Source of the DNA: Bacteroidales bacterium
Lineage (GTDB): Bacteria > Bacteroidota > Bacteroidia > Bacteroidales > F082
DNA: 64,000 bases
Assembly (NCBI GenBank): GCA_016291135.1
Contig: JAEFAE010000004.1
Location: 62,001 to 126,000, forward strand
Direction: 5' to 3'
The notes under the pieces are model-generated. The model did not search any database, had not been told where the DNA came from, and saw only the letters and a list, made by a program, of their open reading frames with translations. The stretch's first letter is position 1. Each line of letters opens with the position of its first letter. The position numbers and the translations under genes were made by a program. Below, piece after piece: positions 30,923 through 40,345 of this stretch.

Positions 30923-33235
30923 ATGAAGCCTATCGGTTTGCACAAGGAGGCTGGGCGCCTGGTGTTGAAATCCGTCATTGGGATGGTCCTCGCCATCCAG
31001 CTGGTTTCCTGTTCCCAACCTGATCCGGTCGATGCCCTGCTTTCGAAGATGACCTTGGAGGAGAAGTGCGGACAGCTCAGCTGCCCGATCGGATTCAACT
31101 ACTTCAGTCGCGAAGGTGAGGGTTTCCGTTTGGCTGAGGATTTCACTTCCCGGATGGATACCATGCCGCTCGGCTCTTGCTGGGCGGTGCTTCGTGCCGA
31201 TCCCTGGTCGCGCAAGACCGTGGAATCGGGCTTGAAACCGGGCGAGTCGGTGCGGCTGTTGAACCAGATGCAACGTTATGCCGTGGAGAACACGCGTTTG
31301 GGCATCCCGCTCTTGTTTTGTGAGGAGACGCCCCACGGCCACATGGCCGTGGGCACCACTGTGTTCCCGACGGGCTTGGGGATGGCCAGCACTTGGAATC
31401 CGGAGCTCTTGGAACAGGTGGGCGAGGTGATGGGCCGTGAAGTCCATGCCCAGGGTGCCCATGTGGGCTATGGACCGGTATTGGACATCGCACGCGACCC
31501 CCGCTGGTCGCGGGTGGAGGAGACCATGGGAGAGGACCCCTGCCTCTCGGGCGTGCTGGGTGCGGCAATCGTCAAAGGAATGCAGCGCCATGTGGTGGCT
31601 ACCCTGAAACACCTGGCTGCCTACGGCATCCCTCAAGGCGGACATAATGCCGCCACGGCGGAGCTGGGGCCGAACCGTTTGATGAACGAATACCTGCAGG
31701 CCTTTGAGCAGGCGGTGCGTGAAGGCGGTGCCGGCGCTGTGATGACGGCCTATAACACCATCGACGGCGTGCCCTGTACCGCCAACACGTGGCTGCTCGA
31801 GGAGGTGCTGCGTCAGTCGTGGCAGTTCAAGGGGGTGGTCTTCGCCGACTTGAACGCCGTCAACGCCCTCTATGCCACCCACCATGCGGCCGCCGATCCT
31901 GCGGAGGCGGCCGCCTTGGCCTTGAAGGCCGGGGTCGACATCGACCTGGGTGGGTACAACTACGGAGGCTTCTTGAAAGAAGCCCTGCAACGAGGCCTGG
32001 TCTCGGAACAGGACATCGACCGTGCCGTACGGCATGTGTTGCAGCTGAAACACGACCTCGGACTCTTTGACCATCCCTATATCGACGAGGGGCTCGCCGA
32101 AGCGGAAGTCGGTGTGGAAGCCCATGCCCGATTGGCCAAGCAAGTTGCCTTGGAGTCAACGGTTTTGTTGAAGAACAATGGGGTACTTCCTTTCGATAAG
32201 ACCATGCGTAAGGTAGCCGTCATCGGGCCGAATGCCGATAACATGTACAACCAACTGGGCGACTATACCGCTCCTCAGGATCCCGACCGCATCGTTACGA
32301 TGTTTGAAGGCATCCGCGACAAAGGGCGGGCAGACGAAGTCCGTTATGCCCGGGGCTGTGCGGTGCGCGACTTGGCGGTGGACGGCATCGACGAGGCCGT
32401 CCGGCTGGCCAGGTGGGCTGACGCCGTGGTCCTGGTGGTAGGCGGGTCTTCCGCTCGCGACTTCCAGACCAGTTACGAAGAGACGGGTGCCGCCATCGTG
32501 GATAAACGCATCTCCGACATGGACTGCGGCGAGGGCTTCGACCGTTCTACGCTGCGGCTTTTGGGCAACCAGGAACTACTGATGCAGCGGATCTATGACC
32601 TCGGGAAACCCGTGGTGACGGTCTATATCCAAGGACGTCCACTCGACATGAACCTGGCCGCGGAGCGGTCCGACGCCTTGCTGACGATGTGGTATCCCGG
32701 CATGGAGGGAGGTGCCGCCTTGGCCGATATCCTCTGGAACGACTACAATCCCTCAGGCAAGTTGCCGATCTCCATCCCACGATCGGTGGGCCAGCTCCCT
32801 GTGTATTATTCCCAACCCGTCATAGGTGACTATGTGGAAGAATCGTCCAAACCGCTGTATCCATTTGGCTACGGGTTAAGCTATGCGCAATTCGAATATA
32901 GCGACCTGCGGGTGGAGGTGATGCAAGGTCAAGACACGCTCTGTAAAGTCACTTGCCTGGTGAAGAACATCGGTCCTTGCGCTGGCGAGGAGGTGGTGCA
33001 ACTCTATGTCCGCGACGAAGTGGCCTCGATAGCGCCCTCTTCCAAGCTGTTGAAAGACTTCCGAAAGGTGGGTCTCGAGGCAGGCGAAAGCCGGCAAGTC
33101 ACGTTCTTCCTTACCCAAGAGGAACTCTCGGTGTACAACACCCAGCAGGGTTGGCATTTCGAGCCGGGGGCCTTCATGGTAATGATAGGAGGGAGCTCCG
33201 ACGATCCGAAGGAGACGGAGACGGTTACTTTCTAG
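30923..33235 (+). CDS. Glycoside hydrolase family 3 lipoprotein (beta-glucosidase-like)
   Basis: 770-residue lipoprotein. The ATG at 30923 gives a signal peptide with lipobox IQLVSC, so the protein is anchored in the periplasm or outer membrane. The GH3 N-terminal TIM barrel includes LFCEETPHGHMAV, KHLAAYGIPQGGHN and the nucleophile region FKGVVFADLNAVNALY (Asp309). The alpha/beta sandwich (KVAVIGPNADNMYNQLGDYT) and a C-terminal fibronectin III-like domain (GEEVVQLYVRDEVASIAPSS) complete the BglX-type architecture. It should remove glucose or xylose from beta-linked oligosaccharides; exact substrate unknown. Unusually it is paired with ddh rather than with SusC/D genes. Confidence 0.9.
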   Translation: MKPIGLHKEAGRLVLKSVIGMVLAIQLVSCSQPDPVDALLSKMTLEEKCGQLSCPIGFNYFSREGEGFRLAEDFTSRMDTMPLGSCWAVLRADPWSRKTVESGLKPGESVRLLNQMQRYAVENTRLGIPLLFCEETPHGHMAVGTTVFPTGLGMASTWNPELLEQVGEVMGREVHAQGAHVGYGPVLDIARDPRWSRVEETMGEDPCLSGVLGAAIVKGMQRHVVATLKHLAAYGIPQGGHNAATAELGPNRLMNEYLQAFEQAVREGGAGAVMTAYNTIDGVPCTANTWLLEEVLRQSWQFKGVVFADLNAVNALYATHHAAADPAEAAALALKAGVDIDLGGYNYGGFLKEALQRGLVSEQDIDRAVRHVLQLKHDLGLFDHPYIDEGLAEAEVGVEAHARLAKQVALESTVLLKNNGVLPFDKTMRKVAVIGPNADNMYNQLGDYTAPQDPDRIVTMFEGIRDKGRADEVRYARGCAVRDLAVDGIDEAVRLARWADAVVLVVGGSSARDFQTSYEETGAAIVDKRISDMDCGEGFDRSTLRLLGNQELLMQRIYDLGKPVVTVYIQGRPLDMNLAAERSDALLTMWYPGMEGGAALADILWNDYNPSGKLPISIPRSVGQLPVYYSQPVIGDYVEESSKPLYPFGYGLSYAQFEYSDLRVEVMQGQDTLCKVTCLVKNIGPCAGEEVVQLYVRDEVASIAPSSKLLKDFRKVGLEAGESRQVTFFLTQEELSVYNTQQGWHFEPGAFMVMIGGSSDDPKETETVTF

Positions 33236-33270
33236 AGGCAGTCGGTTGCCCACTGAGGGGTATCGTGAAA

Positions 33271-33843
33271 TCATTGGACGCGGTACTGCTCGTCCAGATT
33301 GAATCCCTCAGGGTGCTTGGCCTTGACGTCCTTGTAATAGTCCCAGATGGCAGCTAAGTCTTTTTCATAATCGCCGGTAGGATGGAAGATCCGTTCGATA
33401 CCGCAGTATCTCTTTTTGTAGTCGATGAACCCTAAGACGATGGGTACCTTAGCGCCCTCTGCGATGACGTAAAATCCTTTTTTCCAGTGGTTTACTTTCT
33501 TTCTGGTGCCTTCAGGGCAGATGATGAGGTGGGTGTCTTTGTTTTGCTGGAACATCTCGATCATCTGTTCCACGAGGTGGTTCTGTTTGCCTCGGTCGAC
33601 CGGGATGCCGCCCACTTTCTTCAGGATCCACCCAAGGACGGGCTTGAAGAATTCCTTTTTCATCATCACCTTGAAGGGGATGCCGTAGTACCAATAGAAG
33701 CACAACCCCACGAAGAAGTCCTCGATGGCGGTGTGGGGGGCAACAATGCATACGGCATTGCCAAGATCGGCGGGGGCTTGGTTGACAACCTTCCACCCGC
33801 CGATCTTAAAGCCTAGTTTTGCGATGGCTCTTTTCAGGCCCAT
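33271..33843 (-). CDS. plsC: 1-acyl-sn-glycerol-3-phosphate acyltransferase family protein
   Basis: 190-residue membrane-associated acyltransferase. The catalytic HX4D motif is AVCIVAPHTAIEDFF (His37, Asp42) and the glycerol-phosphate-binding motif is LIICPEGTRKKVNHW. It is shorter than typical PlsC (about 240) and belongs to the compact family in Bacteroidetes, so the natural acceptor could be lysophosphatidic acid or another lipid. It follows the M13 peptidase gene by 9 bp on the same strand. It converges with the GH3 gene, with 35 bp between the stops. Confidence 0.85.
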   Translation of the reverse strand: MGLKRAIAKLGFKIGGWKVVNQAPADLGNAVCIVAPHTAIEDFFVGLCFYWYYGIPFKVMMKKEFFKPVLGWILKKVGGIPVDRGKQNHLVEQMIEMFQQNKDTHLIICPEGTRKKVNHWKKGFYVIAEGAKVPIVLGFIDYKKRYCGIERIFHPTGDYEKDLAAIWDYYKDVKAKHPEGFNLDEQYRVQ

Positions 33844-33852
33844 AATGGTTGA

Positions 33853-35892
33853 TTACCAGATGGTTGCACGCTCCTCAGGGGCGATGTACATATTGCTTCC
33901 TTCCGGGATGTCGAAAGCCTCGTAGAAATGCGACACCGAGCCGAGGGTGCGGTTGACGCGGGCCTCCGCCGGGGAGTGGACGTCGGTGACCACTTGACGT
34001 TCCAGGTACTTGTCTCGTGAGTTGTTGCGCCAGATGGTGGCGTAGCTGATGAAGAAACGCTGGGCAGGCGTGAAGCCGTCGACGCTTTGGTTGGCCTTGG
34101 CTTCGTCGGTCATCTGGTAGGCGTCCCAGGCGATGTTGAGGCCGCCGAGGTCGGCGATGTTTTCGCCCAGGGTGAGTTCTCCGTTGATCTGGTATCCTCT
34201 GACTTGGAATTCGTTGAACAGCTTGACGAGTTGGGCGGTGCGCTCGTTGAACTTGGCGGCGTCTTCTTCGGTCCACCATTCGTTGAGGTTGCCCTTTTCG
34301 TCGTATTTGCGGCCTTGGTCGTCGAATCCGTGGGTCATTTCGTGGCCGATCACCACGCCGATGCCACCGTAGTTGACGGCGTCGTCAGCATCCATGTTGA
34401 AGAAGGGCGGTTGCAGGATGGCGGCGGGGAACACGATCTCGTTCATCTCAGGGCTGTAGTAGGCGTTCACCGTCTGCGGCGTCATGAACCACTCGTCCTT
34501 GTCGACGGGTTTGCCGATCTTGGCCATCTCTCTTTCGTTCTCGAAGCGGATGGCTTTGTGGATGTTCTGGAAGTAGGATTCAGGGGTGACCTCATACTTG
34601 CTGTAGTCTTTCCATTTGTCGGGGTAGCCGATCTTCACGTTGAAGCAGTCGAGCTTGTGGAGGGCCTTGGCCTTGGTCTCGTCGCTCATCCATTCGAGGT
34701 TCTTGATGCGCTCGCCCAGGGCGATACGGAGGTTGCCGACGAGGTTGAGCATGCGTTCCTTGTATTCGGCAGGGAAGTATTTCTCGACATAGAGCTGTCC
34801 GAGGGCTTCGCCGAGCACGCCGGAGGTGGCGCTGAGCACGCGACGCCAGCGGGGCAGTTGGGCTTCCTGGCCATAGAGGTACTTGCCGTAGAAGTTGAAG
34901 TTCTCGACGTCGAGGTCGCTGTTCAGCATGGAGGCGCTGCCGTGGAGGACCTTCCAGTACAGGTAGTCCTTGATGGTGTTCAGGTCGGTGTTGAGGATGA
35001 TCTTGTTGAGTTGGGCGATGAAATCGGGCATGCCGACGTTGAGGGAGTCGAAGCTGGGAGCGCCGGCGTTGGTGAAGTAGTCTTTCCAATTGAAGTTCGG
35101 GGTGGACTTTTGCAGTTCAACCATGCTGCGCATGTTGTACATGCGGTCGGGGTCGCGCATTTCGACGCGGCTCAATGAGTTCTTGGCCAGCTGGGTCTCG
35201 AGACCGAGGATGTTTTGGGCCTTCTTGTTGGCTTCGGCTTCATCGATGCCGATAAGCTTGAACATGTTGGTGACGTGCTCCACGTACTTGTCGCGCATCT
35301 CCTGGTTTTCTTTGGTGAGGTAGTCGTCGCGATCGGTGAGGCTCAGACCTCCTTGATAGAGGTGCATGATGACCATCTCGGCATTCTTGGGATCGGTGCT
35401 GCCGCCGGCGTTGAAGAAGCCGCCGAAGCCTTCGCTATGGAGTTTGCCGACGAGTCCGGCCAGATCGGCCTTGTCGTTGAGGGCGTTGATCATCTCAAAG
35501 TAGGGAGCCAGCTCGCTATAGCCACGCTGTTCAATGGCTACCGTGTCCATGCCCGAGTTGTAGAAGTCGCGGATCTTTTGGGCCGTGCTGCCTTGGACGG
35601 CGTTGGAGTCCTGCGACACCTCCTGGATGATGTCTTGGAGGAGGAGCTCGTTCTTCAGGTCGATCTCGGTGAAGGCTCCGTAGGAGGAGTATTCTTCAGG
35701 GATGGGGTTGTCGTTCAGCCAGTCGTTGTTGACATAACGGAAAAAGTCGTCGGCTGGGTTGATGGATGGATCCATGTTAGCCGTGTCAATGGCGGGCACG
35801 ATTTCCTTCTCTTGTTTTTCGGTTTTTTCTTTTGGCGTGCAGCCTGCAATCATTGTTACTGCTACCATCATGGCAATTACTGTTTTGTGCAT
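33853..35892 (-). CDS. pepO: M13 family metallopeptidase lipoprotein (PepO/neprilysin-like)
   Basis: 679-residue zinc endopeptidase. The N-terminus MHKTVIAMMVAVTMIAGCTP has a lipobox (IAGC), so the mature protein is a lipoprotein. The zinc motif is GHEMTHGFDDQGRKYD (His517, His521), with the third ligand in LTLGENIADLGGLNIAWDAY. The substrate loop NAYYSPEMNEIVFPAAILQ and the C-terminal DVHSPAEARVNRTLG are typical M13 features. M13 enzymes cleave peptides of less than about 40 residues. It is followed by the acyltransferase gene. Confidence 0.95.
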   Translation of the reverse strand: MHKTVIAMMVAVTMIAGCTPKEKTEKQEKEIVPAIDTANMDPSINPADDFFRYVNNDWLNDNPIPEEYSSYGAFTEIDLKNELLLQDIIQEVSQDSNAVQGSTAQKIRDFYNSGMDTVAIEQRGYSELAPYFEMINALNDKADLAGLVGKLHSEGFGGFFNAGGSTDPKNAEMVIMHLYQGGLSLTDRDDYLTKENQEMRDKYVEHVTNMFKLIGIDEAEANKKAQNILGLETQLAKNSLSRVEMRDPDRMYNMRSMVELQKSTPNFNWKDYFTNAGAPSFDSLNVGMPDFIAQLNKIILNTDLNTIKDYLYWKVLHGSASMLNSDLDVENFNFYGKYLYGQEAQLPRWRRVLSATSGVLGEALGQLYVEKYFPAEYKERMLNLVGNLRIALGERIKNLEWMSDETKAKALHKLDCFNVKIGYPDKWKDYSKYEVTPESYFQNIHKAIRFENEREMAKIGKPVDKDEWFMTPQTVNAYYSPEMNEIVFPAAILQPPFFNMDADDAVNYGGIGVVIGHEMTHGFDDQGRKYDEKGNLNEWWTEEDAAKFNERTAQLVKLFNEFQVRGYQINGELTLGENIADLGGLNIAWDAYQMTDEAKANQSVDGFTPAQRFFISYATIWRNNSRDKYLERQVVTDVHSPAEARVNRTLGSVSHFYEAFDIPEGSNMYIAPEERATIW

Positions 35893-35960
35893 TTTTGTAT
35901 TGTTAAAAATTGGTTTTTCTTTATTTGTCGCTCACCTCTATTATATGTCTCCTTCTGGTT

Positions 35961-37982
35961 TTATAAGTCTCCTTCCAGTTTCAGTTCGATCTGGAGCTTG
36001 CGCAGCTCGGGGTGGATTTCAACCAGTTTCTCGAACTTTTCCTTGTCGGTGTAGGCCTCGATTTCGGCGGGGCGTTCCATCAACTCCGGGCAGAGTTGGT
36101 ATTGGTTGTTATGGAGCGTGTTTTTCAGATGGCTTTTTAAGGCGCTCATGCCTTCCGTGTCGTTTTCGAAAAGCATGTTGTCCACTTGGAAGTGGATTTC
36201 TTTTCCGCCTTCCAGATGGGGTTTGTATTTGCCCAGCCCGGCGGCGAAGTTGGGCGATATCTTTTTGTATTTGTTGACGAAGTCGTTCCAGGACGATTCC
36301 AGCTGTGCTTGGGTGAAGGGCGTGTCCCAAGTGGGTTCGTCCACTTCCTCCTTGGCGGCCTGTTCCAACGTGTTGGTGATGGAGATGGTGCTGCTGCCGC
36401 CACGGGTGCGGGAGCGGGGAACCGATGTGGGGGCAGGAGTAGGAGTAGGAGTGGGACGGGATGGGGTCGCGGATTGAACGGGTGTCGACGGCGCTGGGGT
36501 CGCGGGTTGCGCCGGTGAAGCGGTCGGTGTGGGAGCCTGAGCTGTGGGCTGCGTCGGTTGGGCCGAAGGCCTTGCGAACTGGACTGCCGATGGTTGGGTG
36601 GGTTGGACCGGTGAAGCGGTCGGTGTGGGAGCCGGAGTTGTGGGCTGCGCCGGTTGGGCCGATGGGTTAACGGGCTGGATCGCCGATGGTTGGGAAGACC
36701 GGGCTGAGGTAGCGGCTGGTGTGGGTGTGGCTGGCGAGGGAGTTGTCGTAGCCGGTGTCGCTGCCGGTTGGGTCGGCGAACTCACGGGTCGCTCCGGGGC
36801 AGCGGGTTGCTGGGTGGCACCCCGTAGGGGTGCGCTGTCGGTGGTTTGGGGCGGATTAACTCCGCCCACCATAGGGTTTGCGAGGGCCGGTTGGAGCAGG
36901 CTGGTCATCTTCATCAGGTTCACCTCTAGATGCAGCCGCTTGTTGCTGCAGTTGCGGTAATCGATGTCGCACCGGTCGTTCAGGTCGAGGGCGCGGATCA
37001 GGAAGGGCAGGGGACATTGCTGTGCCTGGCTGACATATCGTTGGCGCAGCGGCTCGCTGACCTCCAACAATCCCGTTGTGGCGGGATCCCGGCTCATCAG
37101 CAGGCTGCGCAGGTGGCTTCCCATGCCCATGATGAAATGTTGCGGCTCAAAACCTTTATTGATGATGTCGTTGAGCGTCAACAGAATGTCGTTGGTGTCG
37201 CCCCGAAGCATGTCGTCCACCATCTTGAAGTAATAGTCGTAGTCGAGCACGTTGAGGTTCTCGATGACCGCCTTATAGGTGATTTCCTTACCTGAGAAAC
37301 TGACCATCTGGTCGAAGATCGACAGGGCGTCACGCAAGGCGCCGTCGGCTTTCTGGGCGATGATGTTCAACGCTTCCGGCTCGGCATGGATGCCTTCCAT
37401 CTCCGCAACATGGGCCAGGTGTTTCTCGATGTCTTCGATGGTGATGCGCTTGAAATCGAAAATCTGGCATCGTGAGAGGATGGTGGGGATGATCTTGTGC
37501 TTCTCGGTGGTGGCCAGGATGAACTTGGCGTACGCCGGCGGCTCTTCCAAGGTCTTCAGAAAGGCGTTGAAAGCCGCTTGGGAGAGCATGTGGACCTCGT
37601 CGATGATGTAGACCTTGTATTGCCCGATCTGGGGAGGGATCCTGACCTGTTCCACCAGGTTGCGGATGTCTTCCACCGAGTTGTTGGAGGCGGCGTCGAG
37701 CTCGTAGATGTTGAATGAGGCGTTGTTGTTGAACGCGCGGCACGACTCGCATTCGTTGCAGGCTTCCATGTCAGCGGTGGGATGCAGGCAGTTGATGGTC
37801 TTGGCCATGATACGGGCGCAGGTGGTCTTTCCCACTCCCCTGGGGCCGCAGAACAGGAACGCCTGGGCCAGCGTGTTGTTGCGGATGGCGTTCTTCAGCG
37901 TCGTTGTGATCGACTGCTGGCCGACCACCGTGTCGAAGGTGACAGGCCTGTATTTTCGGGCGGATACGATGAAATTCTCCAT
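35961..37982 (-). CDS. dnaX: DNA polymerase III subunit gamma/tau
   Basis: Clamp-loader ATPase, 673 residues. Residues 1-370 form the AAA+ part: Walker A AFLFCGPRGVGKTTCARIM, the zinc module CLHPTADMEACNECESC, Walker B-like VYIIDEVHMLSQAAFNAFLK and the sensor ATTEKHKIIPTILSRCQIF. From ~370 to ~560 is a Pro/Thr/Ala/Gln-rich linker containing a 32-codon direct repeat (96 bp, 36512-36571 and 36608-36667). At residues ~380-389 the linker is encoded by a complete copy of the palindromic intergenic repeat. The tau-like C-terminal domain (ESSWNDFVNKYKKISPNFAA) follows. The promoter element TATCTTTG is at 38007-38014. Confidence 0.95.
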   Translation of the reverse strand: MENFIVSARKYRPVTFDTVVGQQSITTTLKNAIRNNTLAQAFLFCGPRGVGKTTCARIMAKTINCLHPTADMEACNECESCRAFNNNASFNIYELDAASNNSVEDIRNLVEQVRIPPQIGQYKVYIIDEVHMLSQAAFNAFLKTLEEPPAYAKFILATTEKHKIIPTILSRCQIFDFKRITIEDIEKHLAHVAEMEGIHAEPEALNIIAQKADGALRDALSIFDQMVSFSGKEITYKAVIENLNVLDYDYYFKMVDDMLRGDTNDILLTLNDIINKGFEPQHFIMGMGSHLRSLLMSRDPATTGLLEVSEPLRQRYVSQAQQCPLPFLIRALDLNDRCDIDYRNCSNKRLHLEVNLMKMTSLLQPALANPMVGGVNPPQTTDSAPLRGATQQPAAPERPVSSPTQPAATPATTTPSPATPTPAATSARSSQPSAIQPVNPSAQPAQPTTPAPTPTASPVQPTQPSAVQFARPSAQPTQPTAQAPTPTASPAQPATPAPSTPVQSATPSRPTPTPTPAPTSVPRSRTRGGSSTISITNTLEQAAKEEVDEPTWDTPFTQAQLESSWNDFVNKYKKISPNFAAGLGKYKPHLEGGKEIHFQVDNMLFENDTEGMSALKSHLKNTLHNNQYQLCPELMERPAEIEAYTDKEKFEKLVEIHPELRKLQIELKLEGDL
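36512..36667. repeat. 96-bp direct repeat in the dnaX linker
   Basis: Two copies of about 60 bp, beginning CCGGTGAAGCGGTCGGTG at 36512 and at 36608, encode the Pro/Thr/Ala/Gln-rich linker. The period is 96 bp, so the frame is kept. Confidence 0.7.
36817..36843. repeat. Palindromic intergenic-type repeat inside dnaX
   Basis: GCACCCCGTAGGGGTGC is followed by GCTGTCGGT, the full core of the family found between genes elsewhere. Here it is read in frame as part of DSAPLRGATQ in the linker of DnaX. Confidence 0.8.
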
Positions 37983-38006
37983 AGACGTTATTAACGAATC
38001 AAACTA

Positions 38007-38014
38007 CAAAGATA
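38007..38014 (-). promoter_or_regulatory. -7 element for dnaX
   Basis: TATCTTTG on the minus strand, 25 bp before the ATG at 37982. Confidence 0.6.
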
Positions 38015-38057
38015 TACTTTTTTCGGCGATCCTTGCGTTCTTTGTGTGGTTTTTTTG

Positions 38058-38065
38058 TATGTTTG
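38058..38065 (+). promoter_or_regulatory. -7 element for the deacetylase-like operon
   Basis: TATGTTTG, 19 bp before the ATG at 38084; it excludes the longer in-frame start at 38033. Confidence 0.5.
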
Positions 38066-38083
38066 CTCTCAAATACGTTGGAA

Positions 38084-39376
38084 ATGCTGATCCTTGTTCC
38101 CAGAATAACCAACCGGCTCCATTATACGTTCGATTTCGTGTTCCGCACGATGCTCGGAGTGACGTTTCAGTTCACTACCGACACCAATCAGTTCCGCGAC
38201 TACGAAGGTCCGAAGATGAGCTATGGCGACACGCCCTTGTGGGACGAGCCTTTCCAGAAGTCCGTGAAGCTGTTGTTCGAGCGCGACATCTACGAGCAGG
38301 ACCTCAAGCCGATCGATTTTTTGGACGGGAAGGCGTTTTTCCCGGTGTATAGCCACCGCTCGCTGATGCCTTTCGATGTCTTTTCGGCCACGTTCTTCCT
38401 GATTTCCAGGTATGAAGAGTACCTTCCTCAGATCCGCGACCAGTATGGGCGTTTCACGCCGGAGTCGTCCTGCCTTTTCCGGCTCGGCCTGCTGACCAAG
38501 CCCCTGGTGGACGTCTGGGTACAGGAGCTGGCCAAACGTTTGCGTCTCGATCCATTCCCTGCCACCCGCAAGTACCACTTCCAACCCACCTACGACGTGG
38601 ACGCAGCCTGGGCCTATCTCCACAAGGGAGTCCTGCGCACCGTGGGCGCATACGCTCGCGACCTCATGGCCGGCGACATGGAGGAGGTCCGGCGTCGCAA
38701 CCAAGTGCTTTTCAAGCACGGAAGGGATCCTTTCGACAGCTTCGACTTTCAGCTACAGCTGCAGGAAGCATTCCACCTGAAGCCCATCTATTTCATCCAT
38801 TGCGGCGACTACGACACCAACGACAAGAGCATCTCCATCCGGAAGGATGCCTTTCGCAAGCTGATCAAGCACCTGGGCGACTATGCCGACGTGGGCATCC
38901 ACCCGTCGTTTTCCTCTTATCTCGACCCGGTGCGTCTGCGGATGGAGGTGGAACGGCTTTCGGAGGTCCTTAACCGGGAGATCACCAAGAGTCGGCAGCA
39001 CTTCCTGAGGATGACACTGCCTCGTACCTACCAACGGTTGATCGAACTCGACATCCAAGACGACTATACCATGGGTTACGCTTCACAGGTGGGGTTCCGT
39101 GCAGGGACTGCCACCGCGTTCCGTTTCTACGACCTCGACAACGACATCGCCACATCGCTCACCATCCATCCCTTTGCGGTGATGGATGGCACTTTAAGAG
39201 ATTATCTAAATCTCAGTGTAAATGGTGCTTATGATGTTATATCTAAAGTAGTAGATGAAGTTAGAAAAGTGAAGGGTACCTTCGTTTATTTGACCCATAA
39301 CGAGACCCTTGGCGGACAAAAACGCTGGCAGGGATGGCCGGAGATGTACCGCAAAATCCTGGAGAATTGCCAATGA
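38084..39376 (+). CDS. Polysaccharide deacetylase-like protein (Bacteroidetes family)
   Basis: 430-residue protein without a signal peptide. It starts MLILVPRITNRLHYTFDFVF and contains PTYDVDAAWAY, a typical NodB-type first motif with the Asp of the metal site, VGIHPSFSSYLD (the His of the second motif) and QHFLRMTLPRTYQRLIELDI. The family occurs widely in Bacteroidetes, usually next to a GNAT/FemAB-type acetyltransferase, as here, and is associated with surface polysaccharide or lipid modification. The substrate is not known. Its stop overlaps the start of the acetyltransferase-like gene (ATGA, 39373-39376). Promoter element at 38058-38065. Confidence 0.8.
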   Translation: MLILVPRITNRLHYTFDFVFRTMLGVTFQFTTDTNQFRDYEGPKMSYGDTPLWDEPFQKSVKLLFERDIYEQDLKPIDFLDGKAFFPVYSHRSLMPFDVFSATFFLISRYEEYLPQIRDQYGRFTPESSCLFRLGLLTKPLVDVWVQELAKRLRLDPFPATRKYHFQPTYDVDAAWAYLHKGVLRTVGAYARDLMAGDMEEVRRRNQVLFKHGRDPFDSFDFQLQLQEAFHLKPIYFIHCGDYDTNDKSISIRKDAFRKLIKHLGDYADVGIHPSFSSYLDPVRLRMEVERLSEVLNREITKSRQHFLRMTLPRTYQRLIELDIQDDYTMGYASQVGFRAGTATAFRFYDLDNDIATSLTIHPFAVMDGTLRDYLNLSVNGAYDVISKVVDEVRKVKGTFVYLTHNETLGGQKRWQGWPEMYRKILENCQ

Positions 39377-40287
39377 TTGCCTATTTGAGACACGATCAGA
39401 TCGACAAGACATGCTGGGACGACTGCATTGCCCAGGCGGTCAACGGCAACGTATATGCCTGGTCATGGTACCTCGACTTGGTGCATCCTGAATGGGAAGC
39501 TTTGGTTGAGATGAAAGATGATAATTACCTGTCAGTGATGCCGTTAACAGGTAATATGAAATATGGAATCCACTACCTCTTCCAGCCTTTCTTTGTCCAG
39601 CAGCTGGGCGTGTTTTCCAGGGAGGAACTGTCCCCTGGGAAGGTTGGTTCGTTTCTTGAAGCCATTCCGAAAAAGTTTCGTTTGATACAAATCCGTCTCA
39701 ACGAGGGCAATGAGGTTCCAGATCGTTTTAGAGGCGTGGAACACCACTGTAACCACCTCTTGGACCTGCGTTTAGATTATAGTAAGTTGTTTTCTGATTA
39801 TCACGAAAATACAAGACGTAACCTAAAGAAGTCATTGAAATATGGTTTGCGTTTGGTGAAGGCAGTTCCCATGGAACGGGTCATTGCTCTTTTCCGTGAA
39901 AACCGGGGCGCTTCGATCCGGCATTGGGGGGATGCGGAGTACCGTCGCCTGCTGGCCCTCTCGCAATGTGCCGTTAGTTCAAGTAAAGCTTTTGTTTATG
40001 GTGTACAAACAATGGATAATGAGGATGTTGTATGTGGAGCATTGTTTCTCGTTAGCCATCAGAGAATCACCTTTTTGTTCTCGGGAAACAATTCTTTGGG
40101 GCGGGAATCCCATGCCATGACCTTCCTGATCGACCAAGTGATCCGGGAATATGCTGCCACCCCCTTCACCCTCGACTTTGAGGGTTCCGACGACGAAGCC
40201 TTGGGACGGTTCTATTCCGGTTTTGGCAGTGTTTCAATCACTTACCCCTCGTATTCCCGGCTGCCTTGGTGGTGGTTCAAAAAATAA
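39373..40287 (+). CDS. GNAT/FemAB-like acyltransferase family protein
   Basis: 304-residue cytosolic protein from the ATG at 39373. The N-terminal part (DDCIAQAVNGNVYAWSWYLD and YLFQPFFVQQLGVF) and the C-terminal GNAT-like half (LFSDYHENTRRNLKKSLKYG, then GALFLVSHQRITFLFSGNNS and FDFEGSDDEALGRFYSGFG-type ending) are those of a Bacteroidetes family annotated as GNAT or FemAB-like. Translationally coupled to the deacetylase-like gene, so the two probably modify the same glycan or lipid. Base composition within this gene alternates between GC-rich and AT-rich stretches. Confidence 0.75.
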   Translation: MIAYLRHDQIDKTCWDDCIAQAVNGNVYAWSWYLDLVHPEWEALVEMKDDNYLSVMPLTGNMKYGIHYLFQPFFVQQLGVFSREELSPGKVGSFLEAIPKKFRLIQIRLNEGNEVPDRFRGVEHHCNHLLDLRLDYSKLFSDYHENTRRNLKKSLKYGLRLVKAVPMERVIALFRENRGASIRHWGDAEYRRLLALSQCAVSSSKAFVYGVQTMDNEDVVCGALFLVSHQRITFLFSGNNSLGRESHAMTFLIDQVIREYAATPFTLDFEGSDDEALGRFYSGFGSVSITYPSYSRLPWWWFKK

Positions 40288-40320
40288 TTAAAAAATCTTT
40301 TTGATAATACCGAATTGTTG

Positions 40321-40328
40321 TATCTTTG
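40321..40328 (+). promoter_or_regulatory. -7 element for upp
   Basis: TATCTTTG, 17 bp before the ATG at 40346. Confidence 0.6.
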
Positions 40329-40345
40329 TCTCAAACTCTGATGCA

